From contig NZ_OY762269.1 of NCBI RefSeq assembly GCF_963665245.1, positions 1,054,001-1,118,000 on the forward strand: a stretch of 64,000 nucleotides of DNA, read 5' to 3'. This document shows positions 8,762 to 17,839 of the stretch, one piece after another; position 1 is the first letter of the stretch; each line of letters begins with the position of its first letter. The notes beneath the pieces are model-generated. The model ran no database searches. It was not told where the DNA came from and worked only from the letters and a program-made list of their open reading frames with translations. Both the position numbers and the translations under genes were made by a program. This DNA is from an uncultured Paludibaculum sp. (GTDB lineage: Bacteria > Acidobacteriota > Terriglobia > Bryobacterales > Bryobacteraceae).

Positions 8762-10369
8762 TCAAGGTAGCGGCTGAGGCCGGAGATCCGCCCTGGCGGT
8801 TCCGCGCGGCGCAACAGTGATTGTCGCCGCCTGGCCTCTATAGCCCGGTACCCACAACGGGTCCGACAACATGGCTGGATCGCTGGTCTTGTCGCGCACC
8901 AGAAACGCAAAGGAGTAGGCGTAGTAGTCGCCGGGAGGGACATTCGAGATTCGGAAGCCTCCGTTCGCTTGTGTCGGCTGCGTCAACAGCTCTGACCCTG
9001 CCAGCCTGGACATATCCGCCGGCACCAGCACGACGTAGTAGCCGCGAACCGGCTGAGCCGCCTGAGTATGAACCGTACCCTCAACGACGCCTGCATCGTC
9101 ACCTACAACTACCTCCAGCCGCCTGGGCGCTTTTACCGTCCAATCAAGGAGTGTGCCTTCGACGAGCTTGCCGTCCGCCTGCGCCGATTTGAGGTACACG
9201 TTCGGTTCCGTACTACCCGCCGCCAGATGATAGCGTTCATGTAAAACGAAGTTGAACTGGAAGTTGCCATCCGCATCCGCGGGGCCATCGTCGTCGAGAG
9301 CGGCAAGCGGGGCGGAAGGTTTGAGTTTGAGCCAGACTCCGTGGACGGGGCGGGCTCCGCTGGTCAACGTGACGCGCCCCGGCACGGCGGAGGGCGGTTC
9401 CAGCGCAAGGTGTAGTCCGGTGGCGTCGCTGCCTTCCAGGTCCAACTGGAGCACGGCACTCCAGAGTCTGTCTGACTCCTCCGCGTAGGCAGTCAGTAGA
9501 TAGCTGCCGGGCGGGACTTCGGACAGGGAGAAGGCTCCGCTTTCCGGCGAGTAGGTAGCTTCGTACTCCCGTGTGTCGATTGACTCCCGCGGTCTTGCGG
9601 ACACCCGGCATTGCGCCGGCGGACCCTGGCCGTCGGCTCCGGTGACCCGGCCTTCCACGCGCAGCAGTTGGATCAACACAGGTCCGAAGTCGTAGCCGCC
9701 CATCTCTGCCGGTGCATTCACTTGGATCACCTTGGCCCTGGACGATTCATAGACGCCTGGATAGAAGGCTGGCGCGGCCACCTGCGCCACTCCACCAATG
9801 TCGCCATACCTTACCGTGACCGGAGCCGGTGGATGTACCCGCAAGGCGTATGTCCCCATCGGCAGCCGCGCGATGCGGTATCGGCCTTCCCCGTCCGACA
9901 TAGCGCTGGCGATCTTGAGAAACTGCCAGCGCCCGTTCATCCATCGGCGGCGCATCGCGTCGACGGTCGTAATGCCTAATGGTTGCCCATCCTTGTCGAG
10001 GAGCCGGCCGGATATCACGGCGGCCGGTGCCATCAAGTACTCCAGACCTGTAACTGCGCATTTGCCGGCCAGCCGCACTTGCGCGCCGCCGTCGGGCGCC
10101 TGGCCCTGAGCCACTTCAACGAAGCCCGCCTTCTGGATGCTGATGGAGTAGTTCGCCGGATCCAGCCCGAAGGCTTCAAAGTGCCCCTGGTCGTCAGTGA
10201 AGTAGCCCAGTGTCATCGCGCCTGGGCGTGAAGCCTCACTGAACAGCAGGCGGGCGCGGGCCACCGGCAGGCCGGAGCCGTCCTGCACGACCACCCCCGA
10301 CGCCGAGCACGGCCCATATTGCGCTACAGCCAAGGTTCCAAGCGCGACGGCCAAGGCCAATCCTCTCAT
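8762..10369 (-). CDS. Secreted carboxypeptidase-regulatory-like repeat protein (third of three)
   Basis: A 535-residue exported protein with a signal peptide ('LALAVALGTLAVAQ'). It contains several repeats of the carboxypeptidase regulatory-like beta-sandwich, recognisable by 'GHFEAFGLDPANYSISIQKAGF', 'GRYRIARLPMGTYALRV', 'GAFSLSEVPPGSYLLTAYA' and 'GGFRISNVPPGDYYAYSF'. Such domains are structural or carbohydrate/protein-binding; no enzymatic module is visible. The start overlaps the stop of the upstream paralogue by 4 bases, so the two are translationally coupled. Confidence 0.85.
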   Translation of the reverse strand: MRGLALAVALGTLAVAQYGPCSASGVVVQDGSGLPVARARLLFSEASRPGAMTLGYFTDDQGHFEAFGLDPANYSISIQKAGFVEVAQGQAPDGGAQVRLAGKCAVTGLEYLMAPAAVISGRLLDKDGQPLGITTVDAMRRRWMNGRWQFLKIASAMSDGEGRYRIARLPMGTYALRVHPPAPVTVRYGDIGGVAQVAAPAFYPGVYESSRAKVIQVNAPAEMGGYDFGPVLIQLLRVEGRVTGADGQGPPAQCRVSARPRESIDTREYEATYSPESGAFSLSEVPPGSYLLTAYAEESDRLWSAVLQLDLEGSDATGLHLALEPPSAVPGRVTLTSGARPVHGVWLKLKPSAPLAALDDDGPADADGNFQFNFVLHERYHLAAGSTEPNVYLKSAQADGKLVEGTLLDWTVKAPRRLEVVVGDDAGVVEGTVHTQAAQPVRGYYVVLVPADMSRLAGSELLTQPTQANGGFRISNVPPGDYYAYSFAFLVRDKTSDPAMLSDPLWVPGYRGQAATITVAPRGTARADLRPQPLP

Positions 10370-12006
10370 CGAGCCTCCGACAATCGGAGTTGGACCGATT
10401 GGGAGCCACCCGGCTGAACCCGCACTTTTGTGGCGCGGCGTTCGAGATCCTCGGGGGTCTGCAGGACGCCAAGGGGACTCTGTTCTTCATCCGTGGTGGC
10501 GTAAAACAGGTATTCGGCCGGTGGTAAGTCGGCGAACTCGTACGACCCGTCGGTCCTGACGGCCGTGCTTCTGGATTCTCCGAATCCTCGCCTGCTCAAC
10601 TCGGCGGGCACCGCGACAACACTGGTGCCCGCTGTGGCCGGGCGGCCGCCCGCGTCTTCCACGTGCCCGTTCACCTGGGCCGCGCCGGCCTTGAATATGA
10701 ATCGAAGGGGGCCATTCAAACCCGCGGCCAAGTCCACTTCGGTGCCTAGCAGATTCTCGGTTCCAGCTCGGATCTCAGCAAGGTAGGTGCCTTGTGCCGG
10801 CTGGCCGGTGACCTTGAACCAGACAGGTCCTCTGTCCACAATGTCCAATGCGAACGCCCCATCCGCGCCGGGTTTCCCCTTGTCGTCGGAGGCCGGTCCG
10901 AGGGGATCGGACGACATCGGAGTTATCGCGACTCGCTGCCAGTCCGGCGCGCGGTCGTCCGTGCTCTCCAGTACCGCCATGCACGCAAGCCGGATGCCGG
11001 AAGACAGGCGGAGTTGCAGGTTGTCCGCATCGCCGCGGCCGACGACCAGCGGGGCTCTGGCGCTTTGCGGGCTGGCGCCCATGGTTACCGACCGCGCCAG
11101 CAGCGAGTACGAGCCCGGACGTAGTCCCTCGATCTCGAAACGGCCATTCATGAATGTCCTGTTCTGCAGCGGTGCCATCCCCACGCCGCTCCGAATGCCG
11201 ATAACGAATCTCGGCACCGGCGCGCCGCTCTCGTCCAGTGCCACCCCGCGGACGCGGAATACCGGTTCGCGTCTCAACTGGATTTCGAGTCCGGTCTGCT
11301 CGGATCCCGGGGCGATGTCGAGCCATTGCGCCTGATCCGGATCCGACACACCCGGCAAAAATGTGGTGACGTAACCGCTCACACCACCGCCACGCAGCGG
11401 ATAGACCACATTGCGCGATTCCATGTGGCTGGCCGCCAAAAGAAACCGGCCTGGCGCCGCACGGTGGATCAGGAACTCACCACGGTCGTCCGTGCTGGCT
11501 GAGCCGCCGGTCGAGATAAGGGATTGCCGGTTGAACCCGTTGAACTTCGCCATGAGTTCCACGGTGGCTCCGGATACGGGGTCGCCGTTTTCGTCAATCA
11601 CCCGGCCGCTGAGGGTTGCCAGCGGCTGCATTTCGATGCGCACGCTCCGGATTGTCTGGGCCCGGTTCAATGGCGGCAGTTTCGGCGCCTGTCCGCGCGA
11701 CAGGCTGTAGCCCGGCTTGTTGATCAGCCATCGGTACTGCCCCGGTTCCAGGTTCTCAATCCGGAATTTGCCGTTGCTATCCGTGTAGACGCCCACCGCC
11801 GATGCTCGCGAAGAGCCGCCTGTGGATTCGTCCACTACCCGCAGCGCCACCTGTACCTTGTCAATCCCTGCCTGCGTCAGTGCGTGAACGACCACGCCCT
11901 CCACCGAACATTTTTCCGCCTCCGGCGCGGCCTGGGTGCCTGCTGGCTGCGGGCTGCTGAGCAGCAGTGCCGAGTGGAGCGTCAGTCGAAGCAGCAGTGG
12001 CGTCAC
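10366..12006 (-). CDS. Secreted carboxypeptidase-regulatory-like repeat protein (second of three)
   Basis: A 546-residue paralogue of its neighbours on both sides. A signal peptide ('LLLRLTLHSALLLSS') is followed by repeats with the pattern G-x-F/Y-x-(2)-L/V-P-G-x-Y ('GKFRIENLEPGQYRWLI', 'GRFEIEGLRPGSYSLLA', 'GSYEFADLPPAEYLFYA'). It ends with a terminal beta-rich stretch 'VRVQPGGSQSVQLRLSEAR' that is also present in the upstream paralogue. No catalytic residues are evident. Only 7 bases separate it from the upstream gene. Confidence 0.85.
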   Translation of the reverse strand: MTPLLLRLTLHSALLLSSPQPAGTQAAPEAEKCSVEGVVVHALTQAGIDKVQVALRVVDESTGGSSRASAVGVYTDSNGKFRIENLEPGQYRWLINKPGYSLSRGQAPKLPPLNRAQTIRSVRIEMQPLATLSGRVIDENGDPVSGATVELMAKFNGFNRQSLISTGGSASTDDRGEFLIHRAAPGRFLLAASHMESRNVVYPLRGGGVSGYVTTFLPGVSDPDQAQWLDIAPGSEQTGLEIQLRREPVFRVRGVALDESGAPVPRFVIGIRSGVGMAPLQNRTFMNGRFEIEGLRPGSYSLLARSVTMGASPQSARAPLVVGRGDADNLQLRLSSGIRLACMAVLESTDDRAPDWQRVAITPMSSDPLGPASDDKGKPGADGAFALDIVDRGPVWFKVTGQPAQGTYLAEIRAGTENLLGTEVDLAAGLNGPLRFIFKAGAAQVNGHVEDAGGRPATAGTSVVAVPAELSRRGFGESRSTAVRTDGSYEFADLPPAEYLFYATTDEEQSPLGVLQTPEDLERRATKVRVQPGGSQSVQLRLSEAR

Positions 12007-12013
12007 GGTCCGC

Positions 12014-13693
12014 TCAACGCTCCGCTACCACAATTGGCTCCAGCTGAACGGTGCCGCTTCCTCCGGCGGTCACTCGCACCTTGACGGCTTTGCTTTCGAA
12101 CTCTTTTTCCTGCTCGACCTCCTCGGTCACGTTGTACTGCGCTCCACTGGCGGCCGCAACGTAGTATTCGCCCGGCCGTACGTTATCGAATGAGAACCCA
12201 CCGTTCTGGTCCACCGGGTGAGCGCTGCGGCCCATGAACGAGTTCCGCAGTTCCGGGTCTGCCGGTATCAAGACGACAAGGGTGTTGCTTGGGGGCTTGT
12301 CCTCAGAGGGCAGTTCGATACTCCCAGTGATCCGTCCACCATCCCCTCGAAATATGATCTTGACCGGGCCCGCCGCCCCGGCGCTCAGGTCCACGGGCTT
12401 TCCAAGGTACTCCTGGTTCCCCACCCGGACGGAAGCGAGGTAGAGTGCTGTTGCTGACGAGCTGTACGCATTGAATAGATACCGGCCGGACGTATTCGAC
12501 TTGATTGCGAACGAGCCGTCAGGTTGGACGCGCGACGGCTGATTCCCCATGGTGAACGAAGGCCCGTCGGGGACCAGTGAGACCATGAATGTCGACAGTA
12601 TATTCTTCTGCTCTTCCGGCGCGGCTTCGATAAGCACATTCCCCTGGATTGTGGCGGGCGGTCGCACCCGTACTTCCACGCCGTCAACATCCTGCCCGTT
12701 CACTTCGACGACGGTCGAGGCGCTCTGCTGCTCAGTTGAGGACATGGGCCCGCCTCGGCCGGTCCCCACCTGGAGCACCCAGGAACCGCTGGGCACGTTC
12801 GCGATTTCGAAGCTGCCATCTTCTCTCCGCTGTATCATGCGTCCCGTGGCACCATAGGACAGTTGCTCCCGCGGCACCACAGCCGCGAAGAAGTCCTTGA
12901 TCGGTTGCCCCTCCGCATTGAGTGCCCGGCCGCGGATTTTGAAGACCGGTACCTTCTTCAGTGAGATGTCGAAGCCGCTCGACTCCGACCCGGCCGTTGT
13001 TTCGACTGGGGTCGCCTGGGCGATGTCAGTGACGCCCGGATAATACGAAGTAACATAGCCCATCGCCGCCTGGCCGGGGCGGCCTTCCACTGCCGCGGGT
13101 GGCTGCCAAAGCTGAACGGTCAGGACGTACTTCCCGGCTGGTACGTTGGTCAACCGGAACTCACCCTTATCGTTGGTTTGCGCGCCTGGCCCGCTTGGCA
13201 TCCACAGTCTCTTTCCGCGCACACTGCGCTGGATCATGCTCATCACATTGGCGTTCTGAACGGGTTCTCCCTCGTCGTCAAGAACCCGCCCGGAAATCAC
13301 GGCCTGCGGAGTAAGGGCGTACTTCAGTCCTTTTAGCTCCTGTCCGGCCTTCAGCTGAAGATTCAATGCGGAACTCAGTGATCCGCCGCGTGGCGAGACA
13401 AAGCCGGTGCGGCGGATGGTGATCAGGTAAGAGCCCTCTTCCAGTTCCGTTACCCTGAATTTTCCTTCCGCGTCAGTCACAGCCGAGCCGGCCGGTCCTG
13501 CCCCCATCTGTTGGCCAGGTTTGCGTGCTATTACGGAAATCTCGGCGCGCCGGATGGGCTCTTTGGTGAGTGCATTGACGACAACTCCCTCCACACTGGC
13601 GGTTTTCGATTCTTCCTTCCCGGACTTCTGCGCCGGCTGAGCATCGGCGGCGCAAAGCAAAGACAGAAAACAAACGGCTAGTCTCAGTGTCAT
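12014..13693 (-). CDS. Secreted carboxypeptidase-regulatory-like repeat protein (first of three)
   Basis: A 559-residue protein and first gene of the three-gene operon. I chose the ATG at 13693 because it begins a clear signal peptide ('MTLRLAVCFLSLLCAADAQ'); longer in-frame starts add a charged non-signal leader. Repeats include 'GKFRVTELEEGSYLITI', 'GEFRLTNVPAGKYVLTV', 'GSFEIANVPSGSWVLQV' and 'GGFSFDNVRPGEYYVAAA'. The paralogues probably arose by tandem duplication. The mature proteins are likely periplasmic or attached to the outer surface. Confidence 0.85.
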   Translation of the reverse strand: MTLRLAVCFLSLLCAADAQPAQKSGKEESKTASVEGVVVNALTKEPIRRAEISVIARKPGQQMGAGPAGSAVTDAEGKFRVTELEEGSYLITIRRTGFVSPRGGSLSSALNLQLKAGQELKGLKYALTPQAVISGRVLDDEGEPVQNANVMSMIQRSVRGKRLWMPSGPGAQTNDKGEFRLTNVPAGKYVLTVQLWQPPAAVEGRPGQAAMGYVTSYYPGVTDIAQATPVETTAGSESSGFDISLKKVPVFKIRGRALNAEGQPIKDFFAAVVPREQLSYGATGRMIQRREDGSFEIANVPSGSWVLQVGTGRGGPMSSTEQQSASTVVEVNGQDVDGVEVRVRPPATIQGNVLIEAAPEEQKNILSTFMVSLVPDGPSFTMGNQPSRVQPDGSFAIKSNTSGRYLFNAYSSSATALYLASVRVGNQEYLGKPVDLSAGAAGPVKIIFRGDGGRITGSIELPSEDKPPSNTLVVLIPADPELRNSFMGRSAHPVDQNGGFSFDNVRPGEYYVAAASGAQYNVTEEVEQEKEFESKAVKVRVTAGGSGTVQLEPIVVAER

Positions 13694-13733
13694 AGGAAAA
13701 TACACCGCAATCTGAGACGTATTATGAAACAAT

Positions 13734-13761
13734 TTGCGTTGCACAAAGTTGACCCTATACT
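13734..13761 (+). promoter_or_regulatory. Putative sigma-70 promoter for the isomerase-like gene
   Basis: TTGCGT (13734-13739), a 16-base spacer and TATACT (13756-13761) lie in the divergent gap, about 95 bases before the ATG at 13854. The spacer is one base short of optimal. Confidence 0.4.
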
Positions 13762-13853
13762 TCACCTTGCCACGGGACGTCCTGTGGTGATAGCGTGCCC
13801 TGTGAGCTGAAACAGGACTCCGTCCACCGCCCACGTCCATGGAGGATTGAACT

Positions 13854-14747
13854 ATGCTGCGACGCCGTGAATTCCTTGCGACGCTTTCCTGCGCTCCACT
13901 GGCTGCCGGAGCTTCCGGGTACGAGCCAGTCGTTGCCGCCCAAGCCTATGTCTTCAGCCAGGTGTATGCCCTGCACGACCAGAAGATTGAGGATCACTAC
14001 TCCGAGGTCCTCGAAACCCTCAAGGGGGCTGGCTTCCACACGGTCGAGTTGGTGAGTCAGTTCTTCGCTCCGGACGTCGCCTCCAACAATGCCCAATCCC
14101 TCATGCTGTCGCGCCTCAAGTGCCCGATTGTCTACAACAGTGGTGTCCTCCACACCGCCGACGGCGCGAAGACCACCATGCAGGAAACACTGGCCTTGGT
14201 CAAGCGAGTAAAGGCCAGCGGTCCCCTTGATCTCCTCAATTTCAATGCCAATCCTAAGCCCAACAAGGAGCCCAAGACGGATGCTGAGTTGGCGCTTCAG
14301 GCTGAGAATCTGAACAAGCTGGCCAAGGACCTGAAGAAGATGGGCGTTCGGCTGATGCTGCACCAGCACGACGCGGAAATGGCGCAGGATGCGCGTGAGT
14401 GGCGCCAGATGTTGAAGACCACAGATCCCAAATTGGTTGAGATCTGTCTCGACGTCCATTGGGTGCTGCGCGGCGGCCAGGATCCCATGACCCTGCTGAA
14501 GGAAGCAGCCCCTCGTCTTGCCGCATTGCACCTGCGCAACTCAAAGAAAGGTGTATGGACGGAAGCGTTTGGTGAAGGCGACATCGACTACACGGCTGTC
14601 GCCGCGTTCCTGAAGCAAGGGGGCTTCAAGGGCTATCTGGTGGTCGAACTGGCCTACGACAAACAGACTGAGATGACCCTGAGTCTCGAAGCCAATCTGA
14701 GGAGCAGCCGCGAGTACGCCGAGAAGGTTTTCGACGTGAAGGCATAG
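13854..14747 (+). CDS. Exported sugar phosphate isomerase/epimerase-like TIM-barrel protein
   Basis: A 297-residue xylose isomerase-like TIM barrel (AP_endonuc_2 clan). The N-terminus 'MLRRREFLATLSCAPLAAG' is a Tat-type signal. Metal-site candidates are in 'LMLHQHDAEM', 'EICLDVHWVLRGGQDP', 'LAALHLRNSKKG' and 'GYLVVELAYD'. GGAGGA at 13841-13846 supports the ATG. Related proteins are often sugar epimerases or 3-keto-sugar enzymes acting after export in acidobacteria and planctomycetes; the substrate is not evident here. It is divergent from the carboxypeptidase-like operon. Confidence 0.82.
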   Translation: MLRRREFLATLSCAPLAAGASGYEPVVAAQAYVFSQVYALHDQKIEDHYSEVLETLKGAGFHTVELVSQFFAPDVASNNAQSLMLSRLKCPIVYNSGVLHTADGAKTTMQETLALVKRVKASGPLDLLNFNANPKPNKEPKTDAELALQAENLNKLAKDLKKMGVRLMLHQHDAEMAQDAREWRQMLKTTDPKLVEICLDVHWVLRGGQDPMTLLKEAAPRLAALHLRNSKKGVWTEAFGEGDIDYTAVAAFLKQGGFKGYLVVELAYDKQTEMTLSLEANLRSSREYAEKVFDVKA

Positions 14748-14800
14748 CCGGGACTTGCCCGCCTTCCTCGGTCGAAACGCACCTATCCGTGGGCAGCGGA

Positions 14801-16042
14801 CTAGGGTCGGCGCGCGGGAGCGCTGAATTCGCTGACCTCGGCCGTCCACTTCAGCGCCTGCAGGTAGGCGTCGCCGACAGCCTCAAGGGGGAGCTGTAGT
14901 TTTTCACACATCGGCAGAATGTCATGTGGCGAAGTGCGTTCGTACGCTTCGACAAGATGCACCAGGGTTCCGAAGTCGCTCTGGCCGCGATGGAGAAGTA
15001 CGTCGGCCAGTTCGTCGCCGAGGCCTAACTGGGTCACGAGTTCAGGCATTGGCGCGCCCAGCAACGCATCCATCAGCGTGAACATTCCCGCCATGAACGC
15101 TTTCGACTGTGAGGTTCCTAACCCAGCCTTCTCAGCCAGCATCTCGCACATTCGGGCTCGCGCCAGAGCGGCATCGATTAACTCAGGGCTCTTTCCCGAT
15201 GCCAGGGTCGGCAACAGCACAAATGCGATCCAGCGCCGTGTCTCATTTTCGCCAAGTCTCATCAGGCATTGCTGGAGACTGCTAATCTCGCGGCGAGCGC
15301 CAAACCGCGCTGAATTCGAGTACTGGATCAGCCGGTAACATAGCGCCACGTCGTGTGCGATGACCTTGGCCACTTCCTGGAGTGTGAAATCCGGGGAGCC
15401 CAACAGGACCAACAGCTTCAGTTTCGCGCCGTGGTGCGCGGTCAGCGACCGCCCGCCAACCAGACGCGGACGGTGCAGGAAGTACCCCTGAAAGTAGTCA
15501 TAGCCGACTGCGAGTGCACCTTCCCGCTCTTCCTGCGTCTCCACTTTCTCGGCTAGCAGTTTGACCTTGCGGCGCTTGAGTTGACGGGCCAGATTTGCGG
15601 CACCCCCTTTAGGGATAGCTCGCAAGTCGACTTTCACCCAGTCGACGACGTCCAGTAGGGGTTCGGACTCCGGTTGGCCGATATAGTCATCCAAGACCAG
15701 CAGATACCCCAGGGCGCGTAACGCCCGGCAGGCTGCTAACACCTCCTCATCCGGCTCCACGTCCTCAAGAATCTCAATACCAATCACGTCGGCCGGCAAC
15801 AGCCTGATACGCTCGTCCAGGAGCATGCTGCGCGGCACATTTACCAGTGCGCGCTTTCCCTTGAGCAGCGAGTCCAGGCCGATGTCGAGGAAGCCGGCGG
15901 AGAGAACCTGCCAGCTTGCCAGTTCGTCGTTGCGTGTAGACGAAGTGGCGTTCGGGAGGGCACGAAACAGCAGTTCATAGGCGACCACCTTGTTGGCGCG
16001 GTCGTAGACAGCTTGACGAGCGACATGTACTTCCACTGACAT
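14801..16042 (-). CDS. EAL-HDOD signalling protein (YuxH-like)
   Basis: A 413-residue protein with an N-terminal EAL fold (about 1-200) and a C-terminal HDOD domain (about 200-400). The EAL part begins 'QAVYDRANKVVAYELLFR', where the catalytic 'EAL' reads 'ELL' and the later 'EKVE' is kept. Members of this class usually have a degenerate EAL domain that binds rather than cleaves cyclic di-GMP. The HDOD domain ('LIQYSNSARFGARREISS') is a non-catalytic HD fold used in signalling. Its output partner is unknown. Confidence 0.9.
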   Translation of the reverse strand: MSVEVHVARQAVYDRANKVVAYELLFRALPNATSSTRNDELASWQVLSAGFLDIGLDSLLKGKRALVNVPRSMLLDERIRLLPADVIGIEILEDVEPDEEVLAACRALRALGYLLVLDDYIGQPESEPLLDVVDWVKVDLRAIPKGGAANLARQLKRRKVKLLAEKVETQEEREGALAVGYDYFQGYFLHRPRLVGGRSLTAHHGAKLKLLVLLGSPDFTLQEVAKVIAHDVALCYRLIQYSNSARFGARREISSLQQCLMRLGENETRRWIAFVLLPTLASGKSPELIDAALARARMCEMLAEKAGLGTSQSKAFMAGMFTLMDALLGAPMPELVTQLGLGDELADVLLHRGQSDFGTLVHLVEAYERTSPHDILPMCEKLQLPLEAVGDAYLQALKWTAEVSEFSAPARRP

Positions 16043-16213
16043 CGGTTTGGTACGCCTCGGTAATTGAGCGGGTACCTATGCTGGAAGCTCTTGATTCTGC
16101 AGGGCCCCCAGTTCCGCTCCTGCTATATAAGCATAGTCGTTCACATAGTACACATATCGGCAGTGGAGTGGGTGAACAGAAGAGGAATTGACGGGTCGAC
16201 CAGGAGTCGTGAT

Positions 16214-16243
16214 TTGACCCTGGAGTGCCGAGGCGGCTAAACT
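16214..16243 (+). promoter_or_regulatory. Promoter of tRNA-Glu
   Basis: TTGACC (16214-16219), an 18-base spacer and TAAACT (16238-16243). The predicted start is about 25 bases before the mature tRNA. It is the best sigma-70 match in this 230-base gap. Confidence 0.6.
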
Positions 16244-16275
16244 AAGAAAGTCGGCGGATGTGCTCCGCCGCATGC

Positions 16276-16353
16276 GTCCCTATCGTCTAGCCCGGCCTAG
16301 GACACCGCCCTTTCACGGCGATAACGCGGGTTCGAATCCCGCTGGGGACGCCA
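16276..16353 (+). tRNA. tRNA-Glu (anticodon UUC)
   Basis: Acceptor stem GTCCCTA with TGGGGAC (one T-G pair), D-arm sequence 'TCGTCTAG', anticodon loop CTTTCAC with TTC at 16312-16314, a T arm GCGGG-TTCGAAT-CCCGC, discriminator G and encoded CCA at 16351-16353. It closely follows the canonical bacterial tRNA-Glu sequence. The top anticodon-stem pair is a C-A mismatch. Confidence 0.96.
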
Positions 16354-16449
16354 TTTCATTTTCCTCCGCAACGTCAACAACCTCCCCAGAGCGATTGGAA
16401 TCGCGTGGGCCCTCTGCACGGATGAGGCATGAGCCGGCAAATTCGCCTG

Positions 16450-17805
16450 CTACTCCCAGGGCTCCGGCTTCTTCTCCACTTTTGGCGGCGCACCTTTGAA
16501 GATTAGCAGTACGTCCACCGTCTGATTCTTGTCGTCGATGCTGGTCTCTGCCTTGGTGTCGCCAAGGTTGTCGAAGATCCCACGTTCCCGCACCCGTTCC
16601 AGGAATGCGTCCGGATACTTACTGCGGAAGGGATCGCCGGGCTTGAGGATCCACAACTTGCGCAAGACCGGCTCCGTCTCGATATCCAGGCCCTTGATCG
16701 TCAGGCGGCCAAACTTGTACTCGGGTCCGGGCTCCACGTTGATGAAGACGTCCACCGTCTTCTTCTCTTCGTTCAGTGCGCGCTCCGCCTTGTAGGTGGC
16801 GCGCATGTACCCGGTCTGCTTGATCTCGTCAAGGACGCGCTGCATGCCGGCTCCAATCGCGGAGTAACTGACGGTCTCGCCGGTTTTGAACTGGGCCAGA
16901 TTCTGTACTTCGTCGGGCGACATGGGCACGCCGCGCACTTCGATTTTGCCCAATTTGTACACGGGTCCTTCGTCCACCTGCACCGTGACGACAACTCCCT
17001 TTGCGATTTTCGAGGGCTCAGCCGTGAACTTCGGAAAGGAGGCCTTGAGATGGCCCACCGCCTCGTACATTGGCCGGATCTGGTTCTCCAGGAACAGCCG
17101 GAAATTCGTTTCGACGAAGGGCATGCCGACGGCTACCTGCGACAGTGACTTCACCAGGTATCGCGAATCGAGAACCCGCGCCCCGGTGAACGCGACCTCG
17201 GTGATATTCGGCGGAGCTGAACTGGGGCCGAACAGGATGGTGACCTGATCCTGGCCCAGTAGCAGGACCCGGCCCTGGACGGTTTCCTTGATCCCCTTCT
17301 CGCTGAGCATCGCCTGCATGATGGCGGCCACCTTATCGATGAGGATGTCCGACGGGGGAATCTTCTTTCCGAACAACGGCAGCGTGCGGTGGACCCGCTC
17401 TTCGACGGCCGCGCGCTCCAGCGGCAACCGGTCGAGCGACCACTCCATGAAGTTGGTGGGTTCCGTCACTTCCAGCGTGGCGACCACGCCCTTCACATCC
17501 GGCAGCCCTTCGTATTTCCAGCCGAAACTCTCGAAGAAGCCGGCGGCCAGCACGCGGTCCCGCGCCCGTTCGAAGTTCTGCTTCGTGGCGAGATCGCCCA
17601 ACCGGAGCCCCGACGTGGCGATCACCTGCTCGGCCGTGTAGAACTTGTTGCCCGTCACGCGGATCTCGCGGATGGGCCAGATTTCGTTGGGTGCGGACTG
17701 CGCGGCGGCAGGATTCCGCGCCGGTACAGGGCGGCGGGCGGGCGCCTGTCCCCACCCCAAACAGGCGGCGACGAGGACGATGACGGCGAGTCTCATTGCT
17801 TTCAT
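16450..17805 (-). CDS. POTRA-repeat outer-membrane assembly protein, BamA-like, no barrel
   Basis: About 451 residues with a signal peptide ('RLAVIVLVAACLGWGQA') followed only by POTRA-type repeats. At least two are clear: 'PIREIRVTGNKFYTAEQVIATSGLRLGD', given here as 'IREIRVTGNKFYTAEQVI', and 'LGKIEVRGVPMSPDEV', with a further repeat 'FGRLTIKGLDIETEPVL'. The C-terminus 'LLIFKGAPPKVEKKPEPWE' ends where a BamA/TamA barrel should begin. It may help deliver or fold outer-membrane proteins as a soluble accessory. The start could also be 17796, 7 bases after CATAAT. It is divergent from lpdA. Confidence 0.82.
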   Translation of the reverse strand: MKAMRLAVIVLVAACLGWGQAPARRPVPARNPAAAQSAPNEIWPIREIRVTGNKFYTAEQVIATSGLRLGDLATKQNFERARDRVLAAGFFESFGWKYEGLPDVKGVVATLEVTEPTNFMEWSLDRLPLERAAVEERVHRTLPLFGKKIPPSDILIDKVAAIMQAMLSEKGIKETVQGRVLLLGQDQVTILFGPSSAPPNITEVAFTGARVLDSRYLVKSLSQVAVGMPFVETNFRLFLENQIRPMYEAVGHLKASFPKFTAEPSKIAKGVVVTVQVDEGPVYKLGKIEVRGVPMSPDEVQNLAQFKTGETVSYSAIGAGMQRVLDEIKQTGYMRATYKAERALNEEKKTVDVFINVEPGPEYKFGRLTIKGLDIETEPVLRKLWILKPGDPFRSKYPDAFLERVRERGIFDNLGDTKAETSIDDKNQTVDVLLIFKGAPPKVEKKPEPWE

Positions 17806-17839
17806 TATGTGAAAATTTGCCAATGCTAGACTGAAAGTG

